From JAHEDH01 sp963753285 (lineage in GTDB: Bacteria > Actinomycetota > Acidimicrobiia > Spongiisociales > ZC4RG35): a stretch of DNA of 64,000 bases. The stretch lies in the NCBI GenBank assembly GCA_963753285.1, contig CAVWBT010000002.1, positions 1 through 64,000 on the forward strand. The letters are read 5' to 3'. This document shows positions 8,080 to 16,618 of the stretch, in pieces. The notes below the pieces were generated by a model. The model was not told where the DNA came from, made no database searches, and was given only the letters and a program-made list of their open reading frames with translations. The position numbers were made by a program, and so were the translations under genes. Within the stretch, counting starts at the first letter, position 1. Every line of letters begins with the position of its first letter.

Positions 8080-9171
8080 GTGAGCTCTGTCAGCGAGATA
8101 CTCCGACGACTTTCGACCGAGATCGGCGGCGCCGGCGCCGCCGGCTGGGACCTGGACGGTCTCCAGCTGGGCGATCCGGCCGCCGACGTTGCGACGATCG
8201 GTGTCTGCCACGAGGTCACCGACATGGTCCTCGACCGGCTCGCCCGTGTTCCGGTCGACCTGTTGATCGCCTATCACCCGCTGCTGTTCCGCCCGGTGAG
8301 GTCGGTCACGGCGGGGCCGGGGCCGACTGGACGGGCCTTCCGATTGCTCTCGACGCACACGGCGTTGGGTATCGCACACACCAGTTTCGATGTGGCTCCG
8401 GGAGGCACCGCCGATGCGCTCGCCGATGCGCTCGGCCTGTCCGATGTGGTCGGGTTCGGTCCGAGTGAGCCCGGCCCGCAGATCAAGGTGGTGACGTTCC
8501 TGCCGGAAGACCAGGTCGACGTCGTGACCGACGCGCTGACCCAGGTCGGCGCCGGGGTCATCGGCAGATATTCCCATTGCTCGTTCCGGACACCCGGAAC
8601 CGGGACCTTCCTGCCGGGCCAGGGTGCGAGCCCGGCGCTCGGGAAGGTCGGCGCGCTCAACGCCGAGGAAGAGGTCCGCATCGAGATGATCGCGCCGGGC
8701 GCCCGGCGAGATGCGCTCATCTCGGCGCTCGTCGCCGTGCACCCCTACGAGGAGCCCGCATTCGACGTGTACGAGGTGGTTTCGAACACCGGCTTCATCG
8801 GGCGGATCGGATCCTGGTCGGGGACGCTCGGCGACCTGGGCCGGCTCGTAGGGGAGCGGCTGGGCACTGTCGGGCTTCGGGTCTCCGGTTCCGGGGAGCA
8901 ACCGATCTCACGAGTGGCAGTGGTGCCCGGGTCCGGCGCCGAATTCCTGTCGGCCGCCCGGTCGCTCGGCGCCGATGCGGTCGTCACTGGGGACGTGTCG
9001 CACCATCGGATCGTGGCGGCGAACGACCGCGGGCTCGGCGTGATCGACCCGGGCCACACCCCGACCGAGCGCCCGGGAATGGCCGCACTCGTTGCAGCGG
9101 TGTCCCGGGCCGTCGCCGGTGACGCCTCCGTTGTCGACCTCACCGACGCAGACCCCACCCCGTGGCGGTAG
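8080..9171 (+). CDS. Nif3-like dinuclear metal centre protein (YbgI/YqfO type)
   Basis: 363 residues, with the Nif3/GTP cyclohydrolase I type 2 architecture: two Nif3 halves separated by an inserted CutA-like domain (HPYEEPAFDVYEV). Metal-ligand motifs seen are the YHPLLF, HTSFD and GHTPTE positions. In most members the first reads HHP; here the first His is Tyr65, so one ligand of the dinuclear site may be changed. The biochemical role of the family is unsettled. The GTG start is set by the -10 box 8 bases upstream. It is followed by the zinc-ribbon gene, an order also found in mycobacteria. Confidence 0.85.
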   Translation: MSSVSEILRRLSTEIGGAGAAGWDLDGLQLGDPAADVATIGVCHEVTDMVLDRLARVPVDLLIAYHPLLFRPVRSVTAGPGPTGRAFRLLSTHTALGIAHTSFDVAPGGTADALADALGLSDVVGFGPSEPGPQIKVVTFLPEDQVDVVTDALTQVGAGVIGRYSHCSFRTPGTGTFLPGQGASPALGKVGALNAEEEVRIEMIAPGARRDALISALVAVHPYEEPAFDVYEVVSNTGFIGRIGSWSGTLGDLGRLVGERLGTVGLRVSGSGEQPISRVAVVPGSGAEFLSAARSLGADAVVTGDVSHHRIVAANDRGLGVIDPGHTPTERPGMAALVAAVSRAVAGDASVVDLTDADPTPWR

Positions 9172-9200
9172 CCTCTCGGTTTCCGACCTGAGGAGTGCAT

Positions 9201-9908
9201 GTGGAGATTCCGGCGCTGGCAGATCTGCTCGACCTCCAGGACGTGGACCTCGAGATCGATCGGCTGCTCGATCAACGCCAGAACCTCCCAGAGCTCGAGC
9301 GCTACAAGGCGGCGAACGCGGCACGGGTCGAGGCCGAGCAGCAGGCGAGCGCCCTGTCCGATGAGCTCAAGCAGATGAACCGCGATCTCGACAAGGCGGA
9401 AGGCGAACTCGAGCTCACCGAGATCAAGCTCTCGGAGACCGAGACGAGGCTCTATTCGGGTGGCATGAACGCCCGCGAGACCGAGAACATGCGTCTCGAC
9501 GTCCAGCAGCTGACGAACCGCAAAGAGAAGATGGAAGAGACCGTGCTGGAGCTGCTCGACAGCCGCGAAACGCTCGAAGCCCAGCTCGAAGAGGCGAACA
9601 GCACGGTCGAATCGACCACGGCAGCCGAGCGAGCCCTGGAGGCGAGCATCGGTCAGGCGTGGAAGGAGATCGATCTCCAGGTAGGGAGGTTCGAGACACG
9701 CAAGTCGGGCATCGTCGAGGCCATCCCCGAGGATCTGCTCGCTCGGTACGAGAAGCTCCGCCGGACCAAGGAGGGGGTTGCCGTCGGCCGTCTCGAGCAC
9801 GGTCAATGCGGAGGCTGCCACCTCGCCCTGTCGACGACCGAGCAGAACGAGGCGAGGGAGACCGATCCGCCGCTCTGTGTCCACTGTCGGCGCATCCTCG
9901 TCATGTGA
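9201..9908 (+). CDS. Coiled-coil C4 zinc-ribbon protein (DUF164/CT398-like)
   Basis: 235 residues. About 170 residues of heptad-rich, charged helix form a long antiparallel coiled coil. A C-terminal zinc ribbon follows, with CGGC and CVHC as ligand pairs. Family members are conserved beside Nif3-like genes in actinobacteria; the cellular role is unknown, possibly nucleic-acid or protein binding. I prefer GTG 9201 because AGGAG (9191-9195) is 5 bases upstream; GTG at 9195 would overlap that ribosome-binding site. The gene is 29 bases downstream of the Nif3-like gene and probably co-transcribed. Confidence 0.85.
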   Translation: MEIPALADLLDLQDVDLEIDRLLDQRQNLPELERYKAANAARVEAEQQASALSDELKQMNRDLDKAEGELELTEIKLSETETRLYSGGMNARETENMRLDVQQLTNRKEKMEETVLELLDSRETLEAQLEEANSTVESTTAAERALEASIGQAWKEIDLQVGRFETRKSGIVEAIPEDLLARYEKLRRTKEGVAVGRLEHGQCGGCHLALSTTEQNEARETDPPLCVHCRRILVM

Positions 9909-9922
9909 GCGACCGCTGAACC

Positions 9923-10465
9923 ATGATGTTCTGGCGGATCGGCGCGATCCTCTTCCTGTTTCGATGGATCTTCGGGGACCCGAAGGTCGACGTCCGGTTC
10001 TTGGTCGCCGGGGCGATCTTGCCCGACGTCGTCGATCTCACGATCGGGACGATCCTCTTCGCCGACCGTTTCTCCTCGGGCGAGATCTTCGCCCACACGC
10101 TGGTCGTGCCGACCGTCGTCGCCGTGATCATCCTGTTCGCAACGAGGCGCGGGAGGCGGCGCCGGGCGTGGATGGCGCTGATCGTGGCGTGGTTCTTCCA
10201 TCTGCTCCTCGACGGGATGTGGACAACTGCCGAGACCTTCCTCTGGCCCTTCTTCGGGCTGGACTTCCCCAAAGGGCCCGATCCGTACTGGTCCGACGTG
10301 TGGGCGCGGGCATCGTCGGATCCGTGGCGCTGGGTGACCGAGGCGGTCGGGCTGGCTTATCTCGTCTGGATCTGGTTCGCCACGGACCTCAACTCGCCGG
10401 AGCGTCGGGCTCGCTTCTCGAGCGACGGTCGATTGCCTCCGATCGCAGATCGCGAGCGGACGTGA
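9923..10465 (+). CDS. Membrane-bound metal-dependent hydrolase-like protein (DUF457/YdjM-like)
   Basis: 180 residues with three to four hydrophobic segments. GAILPDVVDL, AHTL and FHLLLDGMW give the H/D-rich pattern seen in DUF457/YdjM-type membrane proteins annotated as putative metal-dependent hydrolases. The enzymatic activity is unproven for the family. It starts 14 bases after the zinc-ribbon gene and its stop overlaps the GTG of the next gene (GTGA), so the cluster from the Nif3 gene to 11139 reads as one operon. Confidence 0.7.
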   Translation: MMFWRIGAILFLFRWIFGDPKVDVRFLVAGAILPDVVDLTIGTILFADRFSSGEIFAHTLVVPTVVAVIILFATRRGRRRRAWMALIVAWFFHLLLDGMWTTAETFLWPFFGLDFPKGPDPYWSDVWARASSDPWRWVTEAVGLAYLVWIWFATDLNSPERRARFSSDGRLPPIADRERT

Positions 10466-11139
10466 AGCGCGTCACCGCGGCCGTGATCTGCTTGGCGCTG
10501 ATCGGCGCCTGCGGCGGGGGCTCCGACAGCACGACGACGACCGTCGCGGTCGAACCGGCTGCGTCGACATCGCCCGAGCTCGCCGTGTCCGCAATCATCC
10601 GGGCTATCGGCAGGCAAGACGCCCAGACGCTCGACGCCAACACGCTGACCGACCAACTGGGGCTCCTCGCCCTCGTGGAGGGTGCCTCGACTGCGGATGC
10701 GCTTGCCGCCCTCGGATTCGCCAGTCAGCAGGTCGCGTCCACCTTCTGGCGGAGCTTCGCCGGCGACATCGGCAACTTCGTCGATGCCGGCGTCGAGGAC
10801 CTCCGGATCGGAGAGGTCTCGACCTTCGACGTCGGGGGAGCGAGATACGCCACCGTCGAGGTGTCCTTCCCACTCGACGCGGCGGACCGGGTGTTCGTCC
10901 TGACCGACCGTGCCGGCTGGAGGGTCGATCTGGTCGCGACATTCCCGGGGGCGTTCGTACCGAACATCCCGCTTGCAGTCGAACGCGCCTCGTCGCCGGG
11001 TGTCGATCCCGAGCTCCTCGCCTCCATTCGCCGGCAGGCGACGAGTCTCGATGTACTCGATGCCCTCGGTGTCGATGAGCGAACCTCAGAGGCCATCGCC
11101 GAAGCCCGGGAGCGGATGGGCGTGGTCGCGGGCGGATGA
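10462..11139 (+). CDS. Predicted lipoprotein of unknown function
   Basis: 225 residues. The N-terminus KRVTAAVICLALIGAC is a lipoprotein signal peptide with lipobox IGAC, followed by a Gly/Ser/Thr-rich linker. The remaining 190 residues form an alpha/beta domain with no motif I recognise. Translation is coupled to the preceding membrane protein by a 4-base GTGA overlap, which fixes the start. The frame stays open upstream, but that part overlies other genes. Expected location is the outer face of the cytoplasmic membrane. The gene ends at a 12-bp hairpin. Confidence 0.8.
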   Translation: MKRVTAAVICLALIGACGGGSDSTTTTVAVEPAASTSPELAVSAIIRAIGRQDAQTLDANTLTDQLGLLALVEGASTADALAALGFASQQVASTFWRSFAGDIGNFVDAGVEDLRIGEVSTFDVGGARYATVEVSFPLDAADRVFVLTDRAGWRVDLVATFPGAFVPNIPLAVERASSPGVDPELLASIRRQATSLDVLDALGVDERTSEAIAEARERMGVVAGG

Positions 11140-11176
11140 CGAGCGGCGGAGCGGTCGATGACCCCCGCCGCTCGTC
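11138..11176. terminator. 12-bp hairpin after the lipoprotein gene
   Basis: GACGAGCGGCGG (11138-11149) and its perfect reverse complement (11165-11176) flank a 15-base loop and begin within the stop codon. It sits between convergent genes. Confidence 0.7.
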
Positions 11177-11376
11177 TCAGGGCCGGGTTCGGCCCGGAGC
11201 ATCAACACCCTGCTAGCGGATCGACCCATCGGGTCGGCTCGCCATCTGGCGGGCGCCCAGCGCAGCGCCGCCACGAGCCGTCCCTTGGCGCGCACGGGTG
11301 GTTTGGGGAGTGGATTCGCGCCGCGTGGGTAGGGCAGACTGCGTCGAGCGGCAACGCTCCGGTGGTCGGGCTTCCG

Positions 11377-12369
11377 TCAGGCTCCGGCGATCGACCGGAG
11401 GCGTGGCAACACCTCGGATCCCAGCAGCTCGATCAACCCCTCCTGGTCGAGGCTGGCCATCTGAATCGTCACGACGTCGGCATGGAGGTCTTCGACCAGC
11501 GGGCGATACGCCTCGACGATGTCGTCTGCGGTGCTCACCAGCGAGTAGCGGCCCAACACCTCTTCGCGTGGGAGCTCGTCCGCCCGCTCGCGCAGGGTCT
11601 GGGGATCGACGGCTTCGAGGCGTCCGGGCGCCCGCAGTCCGCGCCACGAGTAGAGCGCCTCCCACGCCTGGTCGTCGTTGTCCGCCTTGATAGACCAGCG
11701 GGTCGCCAGGATCTTCGGGGCCGGCCGCCCCAACTCGGCGGCAGCCGCCCTCGACGGCTCGACGACCCGCTCGATCGTGTCGGCGGGGTCCTTGACCGAT
11801 GTGATGATGCCTTCCGCCTTGGCAGCGGCGAGCGCTGCGGATTTGGGACCTCCGGCAGCGAGCCAGATCGGCACCGGGCCGAGCGGCGGGGAGTAGAGCT
11901 TGGCGCGATCGGTCTGGTAGTACTCACCCTCGAAGGTGAGCTTCTCGCCGTCCAACAGCCGGCGCATGATCTCGAGTGCCTCTTCCATCCGGGCTGCCCG
12001 CTCTGCGTACCGCGGGAACTCGTAGCCGAGCGGTCCCTCGTTGATGTTCTCACCGGTGCCGACGCCGAGGTTGAATCTGCCGCCCGAGAGTCGATCCAGG
12101 GTGGCCGAGGCCTGAGCGACCACCCCGGGGTGGAAACGCCACAGCGGGGTGGTCACGCCCGTGGCGAACTCGAGCCCATCGGTGGCCTGAGCCATGGCGC
12201 CGATCGTGGAGAATGCGAATCCGGCGGCCGACCGATCGTCCACCCACGGATGGAAGTGCTCGGACACGACTGCCATGTCGAAGCCGGCCTGTTCGGCGAG
12301 CACCGCATGGCGGACCAGCTCTTCGGGCTGCCACTGCTCGTGGCCGCAGAAGTAGGCGAACTTGGTCAT
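11377..12369 (-). CDS. F420-dependent LLM-class oxidoreductase (FGD-like)
   Basis: 330-residue TIM-barrel flavin/F420 enzyme of the luciferase-like monooxygenase superfamily, in the subgroup resembling F420-dependent glucose-6-phosphate dehydrogenase (TIGR03557-like). Characteristic stretches are VVSEHFHPW, GRFNLGVGTGENINE and PIWLAAGGPKSAALAA. The substrate is uncertain; sugar phosphate or hydroxylated compounds are possible, with hydride transfer to coenzyme F420. The ATG at 12369 has GGAGG 7 bases upstream, which excludes the longer frame. It is divergent from the Nudix gene and has no operon partner. About 240 gene-free bases separate it from the lipoprotein gene. Confidence 0.87.
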   Translation of the reverse strand: MTKFAYFCGHEQWQPEELVRHAVLAEQAGFDMAVVSEHFHPWVDDRSAAGFAFSTIGAMAQATDGLEFATGVTTPLWRFHPGVVAQASATLDRLSGGRFNLGVGTGENINEGPLGYEFPRYAERAARMEEALEIMRRLLDGEKLTFEGEYYQTDRAKLYSPPLGPVPIWLAAGGPKSAALAAAKAEGIITSVKDPADTIERVVEPSRAAAAELGRPAPKILATRWSIKADNDDQAWEALYSWRGLRAPGRLEAVDPQTLRERADELPREEVLGRYSLVSTADDIVEAYRPLVEDLHADVVTIQMASLDQEGLIELLGSEVLPRLRSIAGA

Positions 12370-12432
12370 CTCGATCCTCCGTTGCTGTGTGAGTTGGACG
12401 ATAGGTCGGGCCGCGGTCTTGGGTGCATCGGG

Positions 12433-12438
12433 TAGGTT
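12433..12438 (+). promoter_or_regulatory. -10 box TAGGTT of a leaderless promoter
   Basis: TAGGTT ends 6 bases before the GTG at 12445. Confidence 0.5.
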
Positions 12439-12444
12439 TCTGTC

Positions 12445-13086
12445 GTGAGTGACCAGGCACCGCTGCTGGATTGGATCGCCCGGCTGGCCGGGATCGCTCA
12501 ATCCGGATTGACGTTCAGCCCCAACGAGTTCGATCGGCAGCGCTACGAGCAGGTCCGCGCCATCGCGGCCGAGATGGCTTCATGGCCTGCGGGTGACGTC
12601 GAGTCGGTCGAGGCGGTGTTCGCCGCAGCCTCGGGCTATGCAACGCCGAAGGTCATCTGTCGAGCAGCCGTGATCGATCGCGGTCGGATTCTGATGGTCA
12701 AGGAGACCGCAGATGGGCGTTGGACGCTCCCGGGCGGCTGGATCGATATCGGTGAGTCGCCGGCGACGGCCGCCGAACGGGAGGTGTACGAGGAGTCCGG
12801 CTACCGGGTCGGTGTTCGCAAGCTGGCTGCGGTGTACGACAAACTGCGCCACGATCACCCCGCTGCACCGCACCACTCGTACTTGTTGTTCTTCCTGTGT
12901 GAGCTGCTCGGTGGCACCGCCACCACGAGCATGGAGACGTCGGACGTCGGGTGGTTCGCTCGCGACGACCTTCCCGAATTGTCGGTCAATCGTGCGACCG
13001 CCGACCAGATCCTGCGCATGTTCGAACACGACGCCGATCCGTCACTGCCGACCGACTTCGACGTGTCGCTCACCGACCTCGACTGA
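12445..13086 (+). CDS. Nudix hydrolase with N-terminal helical domain
   Basis: 213 residues. The Nudix box GX5EX7REUXEEXGU is complete in GGWIDIGESPATAAEREVYE followed by ESGY (about residues 97-120), so Mg2+-dependent cleavage of a nucleoside diphosphate-linked substrate is expected. The first 65 residues form a helical domain (LLDWIARLAGIAQSGL) like the N-terminal domain of NUDIX enzymes acting on ADP-ribose-type substrates. The exact substrate is unknown. The leaderless GTG start is supported by the -10 box 6 bases upstream. The gene stands alone between the divergent LLM gene and the AAA+ gene. Confidence 0.88.
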   Translation: MSDQAPLLDWIARLAGIAQSGLTFSPNEFDRQRYEQVRAIAAEMASWPAGDVESVEAVFAAASGYATPKVICRAAVIDRGRILMVKETADGRWTLPGGWIDIGESPATAAEREVYEESGYRVGVRKLAAVYDKLRHDHPAAPHHSYLLFFLCELLGGTATTSMETSDVGWFARDDLPELSVNRATADQILRMFEHDADPSLPTDFDVSLTDLD

Positions 13087-13154
13087 GACCTCTGAGCCGG
13101 TCGCCGATCGCCGCCGAGCCGACCGCTCCACGACCGGTAGCCGTGTCCCATCCC

Positions 13155-13160
13155 TAGGGT
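13155..13160 (+). promoter_or_regulatory. -10 box TAGGGT of a leaderless promoter
   Basis: TAGGGT ends 6 bases before the ATG at 13167 and starts the ATPase/VWA unit. Confidence 0.5.
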
Positions 13161-13166
13161 GGTGGC

Positions 13167-14546
13167 ATGGATTCCAAGCCAGCCACAATCGCCGAACTCC
13201 GATCGTCCGGATGGCGCGACCGTTCGGTCAAAGACGAGTTGCGTGAGAACCTGATCGAGCGCATGAAGACGGGGGAGAACCTGTTCCCCGGGATCGTGGG
13301 CTACGACGACACCGTCGTGCCTGCGCTCGAACGGTCGATCCTCGCCGGCCACGACGTCATCCTCCTGGGGGAGCGAGGTCAAGGCAAGACCCGGCTCATT
13401 CGGCGGCTGGTCGAACTGCTCGACCCTGAGACCCCGGTCATCCTGGGATGTGAGATCAACGACTCGCCATTCCGTCCCGTGTGTCGCCATTGTCACGAGA
13501 AGATCAACGAGCACGGTGACGACGTCGAGGTCGTCTGGATCCCCAACGACCGCCGCTTCTCCGAGAAGCTGGCGACGCCCGACACTGCCGTGGCGGACCT
13601 GATCGGCGACGTCGATCCGATCCGCGTCGCCGAGGGTCGCTATCTCAGTGACGAACTCGTCATCCACTACGGACTGGTGCCGCGCACCCACCGTGGGATC
13701 TTCTCCATCAACGAGCTGCCCGACCTGCCGCCTCGAATCCAGGTGTCGCTGCTGAACGTGCTGGAGGAGCGCGACGTCCAGATCAGGGGCTTCACGGTGC
13801 GGCTGCCGCTCGACCTCCTGCTGGTGGCGACAGCCAACCCCGAGGACTACACCAACCGGGGCCGAATCATCACCCCGCTGAAGGACCGATTCGGATCCGA
13901 GATCCGGACCCATTACCCGCTGGATCGCGACGACGAGATCACGATCATGCATCAGGAGGCCCGTCCGACCACGGGTATCGCCATATCGGTGCCGGAGTTC
14001 ATCGAGGACATCGTCGCCGAGTACACCCATCAGGTCCGGGCATCGGGTCACGTCAACCATCGTTCCGGTGTCTCGGTCCGTTTGTCGATTGCGAACCTCG
14101 AGACCCTGATGGCCTCGGCGGTGCGCCGGGCGATCAGGTCCGGTGAGTCCGAGGCGGTGCCGAGGGTCTGCGATCTCGGCTCGCTGATCCAGTCGACGAT
14201 GGGGCGGGTCGAATTCGAAGGCTTCGAGGAGGGTCGCGAGGAAGAGATCCTCACACGGCTGCTGGCCCAGGCGGTCCTGGCGATCTTCCGCGAGCGACTG
14301 ATGGGATTCGACTTCTCCGAGCTGCTCGAGCGGTTCGATGTCGGGATGGAGATCCAGTCCGGCGACCTGGTCGCGGCCGACGATCTCGTCGCTCAGACCG
14401 ACGGGTTCGACCCGTCCGACCTGCTGCTCCGGCTCGGGTTGCGGGGCGAGTCGCCCGGTGACGCGGCCGCAGCGCTCGAGTTCGCCCTAGAGGGTCTCCA
14501 TCTCACCCGTCGCCTCAACAAATCCTCTCACCGCTATGCGTCGTGA
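13167..14546 (+). CDS. Mg-chelatase-like AAA+ ATPase
   Basis: 459-residue AAA+ protein of the MoxR/Mg-chelatase (ChlI/BchI) clade. Walker A is GERGQGKTR (about 68-76), and the Walker B/sensor region includes FSINELPDLPPRIQ, typical of the clade, followed by NVLEERDVQIRG and ATANPEDYTNRG. Between Walker A and B lie C95, C106, C109 and H110 (CRHCH), a possible metal-binding insert. It precedes a VWA protein, the usual partner; such pairs remodel or insert metals into client proteins. The client is unknown and no chelatase substrate gene is nearby. Leaderless start. Confidence 0.85.
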   Translation: MDSKPATIAELRSSGWRDRSVKDELRENLIERMKTGENLFPGIVGYDDTVVPALERSILAGHDVILLGERGQGKTRLIRRLVELLDPETPVILGCEINDSPFRPVCRHCHEKINEHGDDVEVVWIPNDRRFSEKLATPDTAVADLIGDVDPIRVAEGRYLSDELVIHYGLVPRTHRGIFSINELPDLPPRIQVSLLNVLEERDVQIRGFTVRLPLDLLLVATANPEDYTNRGRIITPLKDRFGSEIRTHYPLDRDDEITIMHQEARPTTGIAISVPEFIEDIVAEYTHQVRASGHVNHRSGVSVRLSIANLETLMASAVRRAIRSGESEAVPRVCDLGSLIQSTMGRVEFEGFEEGREEEILTRLLAQAVLAIFRERLMGFDFSELLERFDVGMEIQSGDLVAADDLVAQTDGFDPSDLLLRLGLRGESPGDAAAALEFALEGLHLTRRLNKSSHRYAS

Positions 14547-14550
14547 TATG

Positions 14551-14603
14551 GCGAACCCAGGGTTGCACACGACACCAGATGTCGTCAGCAACCCTGGGTT
14601 CGC
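14551..14603 (+). terminator. Long hairpin between the ATPase and VWA genes
   Basis: A perfect 16-bp outer stem (14551-14566 with 14588-14603) and a 6-bp inner stem (ACGACA/TGTCGT) with a 5-base loop begin 5 bases after the ATPase stop. Being inside an apparent two-gene unit, it may attenuate or stabilise mRNA rather than end it. Confidence 0.5.
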
Positions 14604-14624
14604 ACGTCTGACGGGACTCGTGAC

Positions 14625-16559
14625 GTGAGCGTCAGTCGGTACTCGCGCTGGGACGGGACACAGAATCCGTTCGGGGCGGATCTTCCGGTCGACGATCTCG
14701 CCGCTCAGCTCGCCGAGGACGTTCTCGAAGGGTGGGGTGTGGACAACGCCCTGCGGCGCATGCTGCAGGACGGGATGGACGGCCGGTTCGACGGGCTCCG
14801 AGAGATGCGCGAGCGCATCCGCCGCCTCCGCGAAGAGCAGCAGCGCAAGACCGGCCGCCCCGATCCGCTTTCGGAGTACCGGGAGCGGCTGGAGGAGATC
14901 AAAGACACCGAGCGGGCGGCACTGGCCGACGACCAGTCCGATGACGCCCGGTTCGCCGAGATCAGCCTCGATGCGCTCCCGCAGAATGCCGCCGCCCAGA
15001 TCCGTGAGCTGCGGGAGTACGACTGGGCGTCTACCGAAGCCCGCGACCGGTTCGAACAACTGCTGGAGGATCTGCGGCGTGAGATGCTCGACGCCAGCTT
15101 CAAACAGCTGTCCGAGGGCCTTCAGAGCATGAGCGAAGAGGACATGGCCGCGCTCAAGGACATGCTGGCGGATCTGAATGCCATGATGGAGCAGCGTGCA
15201 CTCGGGCTCGGCCCGAGCCAGGAACAGTTCGACGAGTTCATGGCCAAGCATGGCCAGCACTTCCCCGAGAACCCGCAGACCTTCGACGAGCTGCTGGAGG
15301 CACTCGCTCGGCGAGCCATGGCGATGTCGCGATACATGTCGTCACTCACGCCCGAGCAGCGAGCCGAGCTGCAGGCACTCACCGAGGACCTCATGGGCGA
15401 CATGGACCTGGCCTTCCAGATGAGCCAGTTCAATCAGAACCTCCGCCAGATCGCCGCCGACCTGCCCTGGGATCGGCCGATGGACATGGGTGGCGAGCCG
15501 ACCGGCCTAGGCGAGGGCCTCGACATGATCGACCAGGCGTCCAGGCTCGAGGAGCTGGAACAGGCACTCGGCCAGGACTACCCGGGTGCCAGTCTCGAGG
15601 ACATCGACACCGAAGCGGTGCGGGATGCGCTCGGCGAAGGCGGGGTGAGGGACCTGTCCAGGCTCCGGGCGATCGAAAAGATGCTCGAGGACGCAGGGGT
15701 GATCTCTCGTTCCGCGGGCAAGCTGGAGCTGACGCCTCGTGGGGTCCGCAAGCTGGGCCAGCAGGCGCTGTCACGGGTGTTCGAGCGGCTCACCATCGAC
15801 CAGGTCGGGAGCCACGACGTGGCCGCCGCCGGGGGAGCGGAGGAGCCGACCGGATCTTCGCGTCCGTGGCAGTTCGGTGACTCGTTCCGGCTCGACATCA
15901 AGCGCACCCTTCACAATGCCGTGCTGCGCCAGGGGCCGACGACGGGGCCGATCAAGCTCGAACAGGAGGACTTCGAGATCGAGGAGGCCGAGAGCCGGAC
16001 CCGGGCGGCCACCGTGCTGCTGTTGGACATGAGCCGCTCGATGCCGCTCCGGGGTCATTGGCTGCCGGCGAAGCGGATGGCACTCGCGCTTCACACGCTG
16101 ATCTCGACGTCGTTCCCCGAGGACCATCTCGAGATCATCGGGTTCAGTGACTACGCCAGACCGATGACGCCGGGCGACCTCGCAGAGGTCGATTGGGAGC
16201 CCGTCTACGGGACCAACATGGAGCACGCCTTCAACCTCGCAAACCGGGCGCTGGCGAAGCATCGGGATGCCACCAAGCAGGTGCTGTTGGTGACCGATGG
16301 CGAGCCGACGGCGCACCTCGAAGGCGAGTACGTCTTCTTCCAGTGGCCACCGGTGCGTGAGACGCTCGAGAAGACCTACGCCGAGGCGATGCGGCTGTCG
16401 AAGTCGGGAGTGACCATGAACATCTTCATGCTGGAGCAGTCACCGGGGCTGGTCTCGTTCATCGATCGTCTGGCGAAGATCGTGGGCGGCCGGGTGTTCA
16501 ACGCCACCGGTGAAGAGCTCGGCGATCTGATCGTAAGCGACTACGTCCGCCGCCACTGA
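14625..16559 (+). CDS. VWA-domain protein, partner of the AAA+ ATPase
   Basis: 644 residues. The first 430 are highly charged and helical, with Met/Gln-rich coiled-coil stretches. The C-terminal von Willebrand A domain starts near residue 460 and has an intact MIDAS: DMSRS from D468, the Thr in YGTNM, and the Asp in VTDGEP. The domain order resembles the chelatase D-type subunits that work with MoxR-like ATPases. A GTG start at 14625 follows the large intergenic hairpin. Cytosolic; client unknown. The gene is followed at once by a dispersed palindromic repeat. Confidence 0.85.
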   Translation: MSVSRYSRWDGTQNPFGADLPVDDLAAQLAEDVLEGWGVDNALRRMLQDGMDGRFDGLREMRERIRRLREEQQRKTGRPDPLSEYRERLEEIKDTERAALADDQSDDARFAEISLDALPQNAAAQIRELREYDWASTEARDRFEQLLEDLRREMLDASFKQLSEGLQSMSEEDMAALKDMLADLNAMMEQRALGLGPSQEQFDEFMAKHGQHFPENPQTFDELLEALARRAMAMSRYMSSLTPEQRAELQALTEDLMGDMDLAFQMSQFNQNLRQIAADLPWDRPMDMGGEPTGLGEGLDMIDQASRLEELEQALGQDYPGASLEDIDTEAVRDALGEGGVRDLSRLRAIEKMLEDAGVISRSAGKLELTPRGVRKLGQQALSRVFERLTIDQVGSHDVAAAGGAEEPTGSSRPWQFGDSFRLDIKRTLHNAVLRQGPTTGPIKLEQEDFEIEEAESRTRAATVLLLDMSRSMPLRGHWLPAKRMALALHTLISTSFPEDHLEIIGFSDYARPMTPGDLAEVDWEPVYGTNMEHAFNLANRALAKHRDATKQVLLVTDGEPTAHLEGEYVFFQWPPVRETLEKTYAEAMRLSKSGVTMNIFMLEQSPGLVSFIDRLAKIVGGRVFNATGEELGDLIVSDYVRRH

Positions 16560-16561
16560 AC

Positions 16562-16614
16562 CCGTTCTTGTGACGGAAAGGTCGCTATCTCAGCGATTTG
16601 CGTCACAAGAACGG
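16562..16614. repeat. Dispersed palindromic repeat, copy 1
   Basis: CCGTTCTTGTGACG (16562-16575) and its perfect reverse complement (16601-16614) enclose an inner 5-bp stem TCGCT/AGCGA. It fills the gap between the stops of two convergent genes (16559 and 16619). The 15-base word CCGTTCTTGTGACGG recurs exactly at 62581. Confidence 0.85.
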
Positions 16615-16618
16615 ACTG

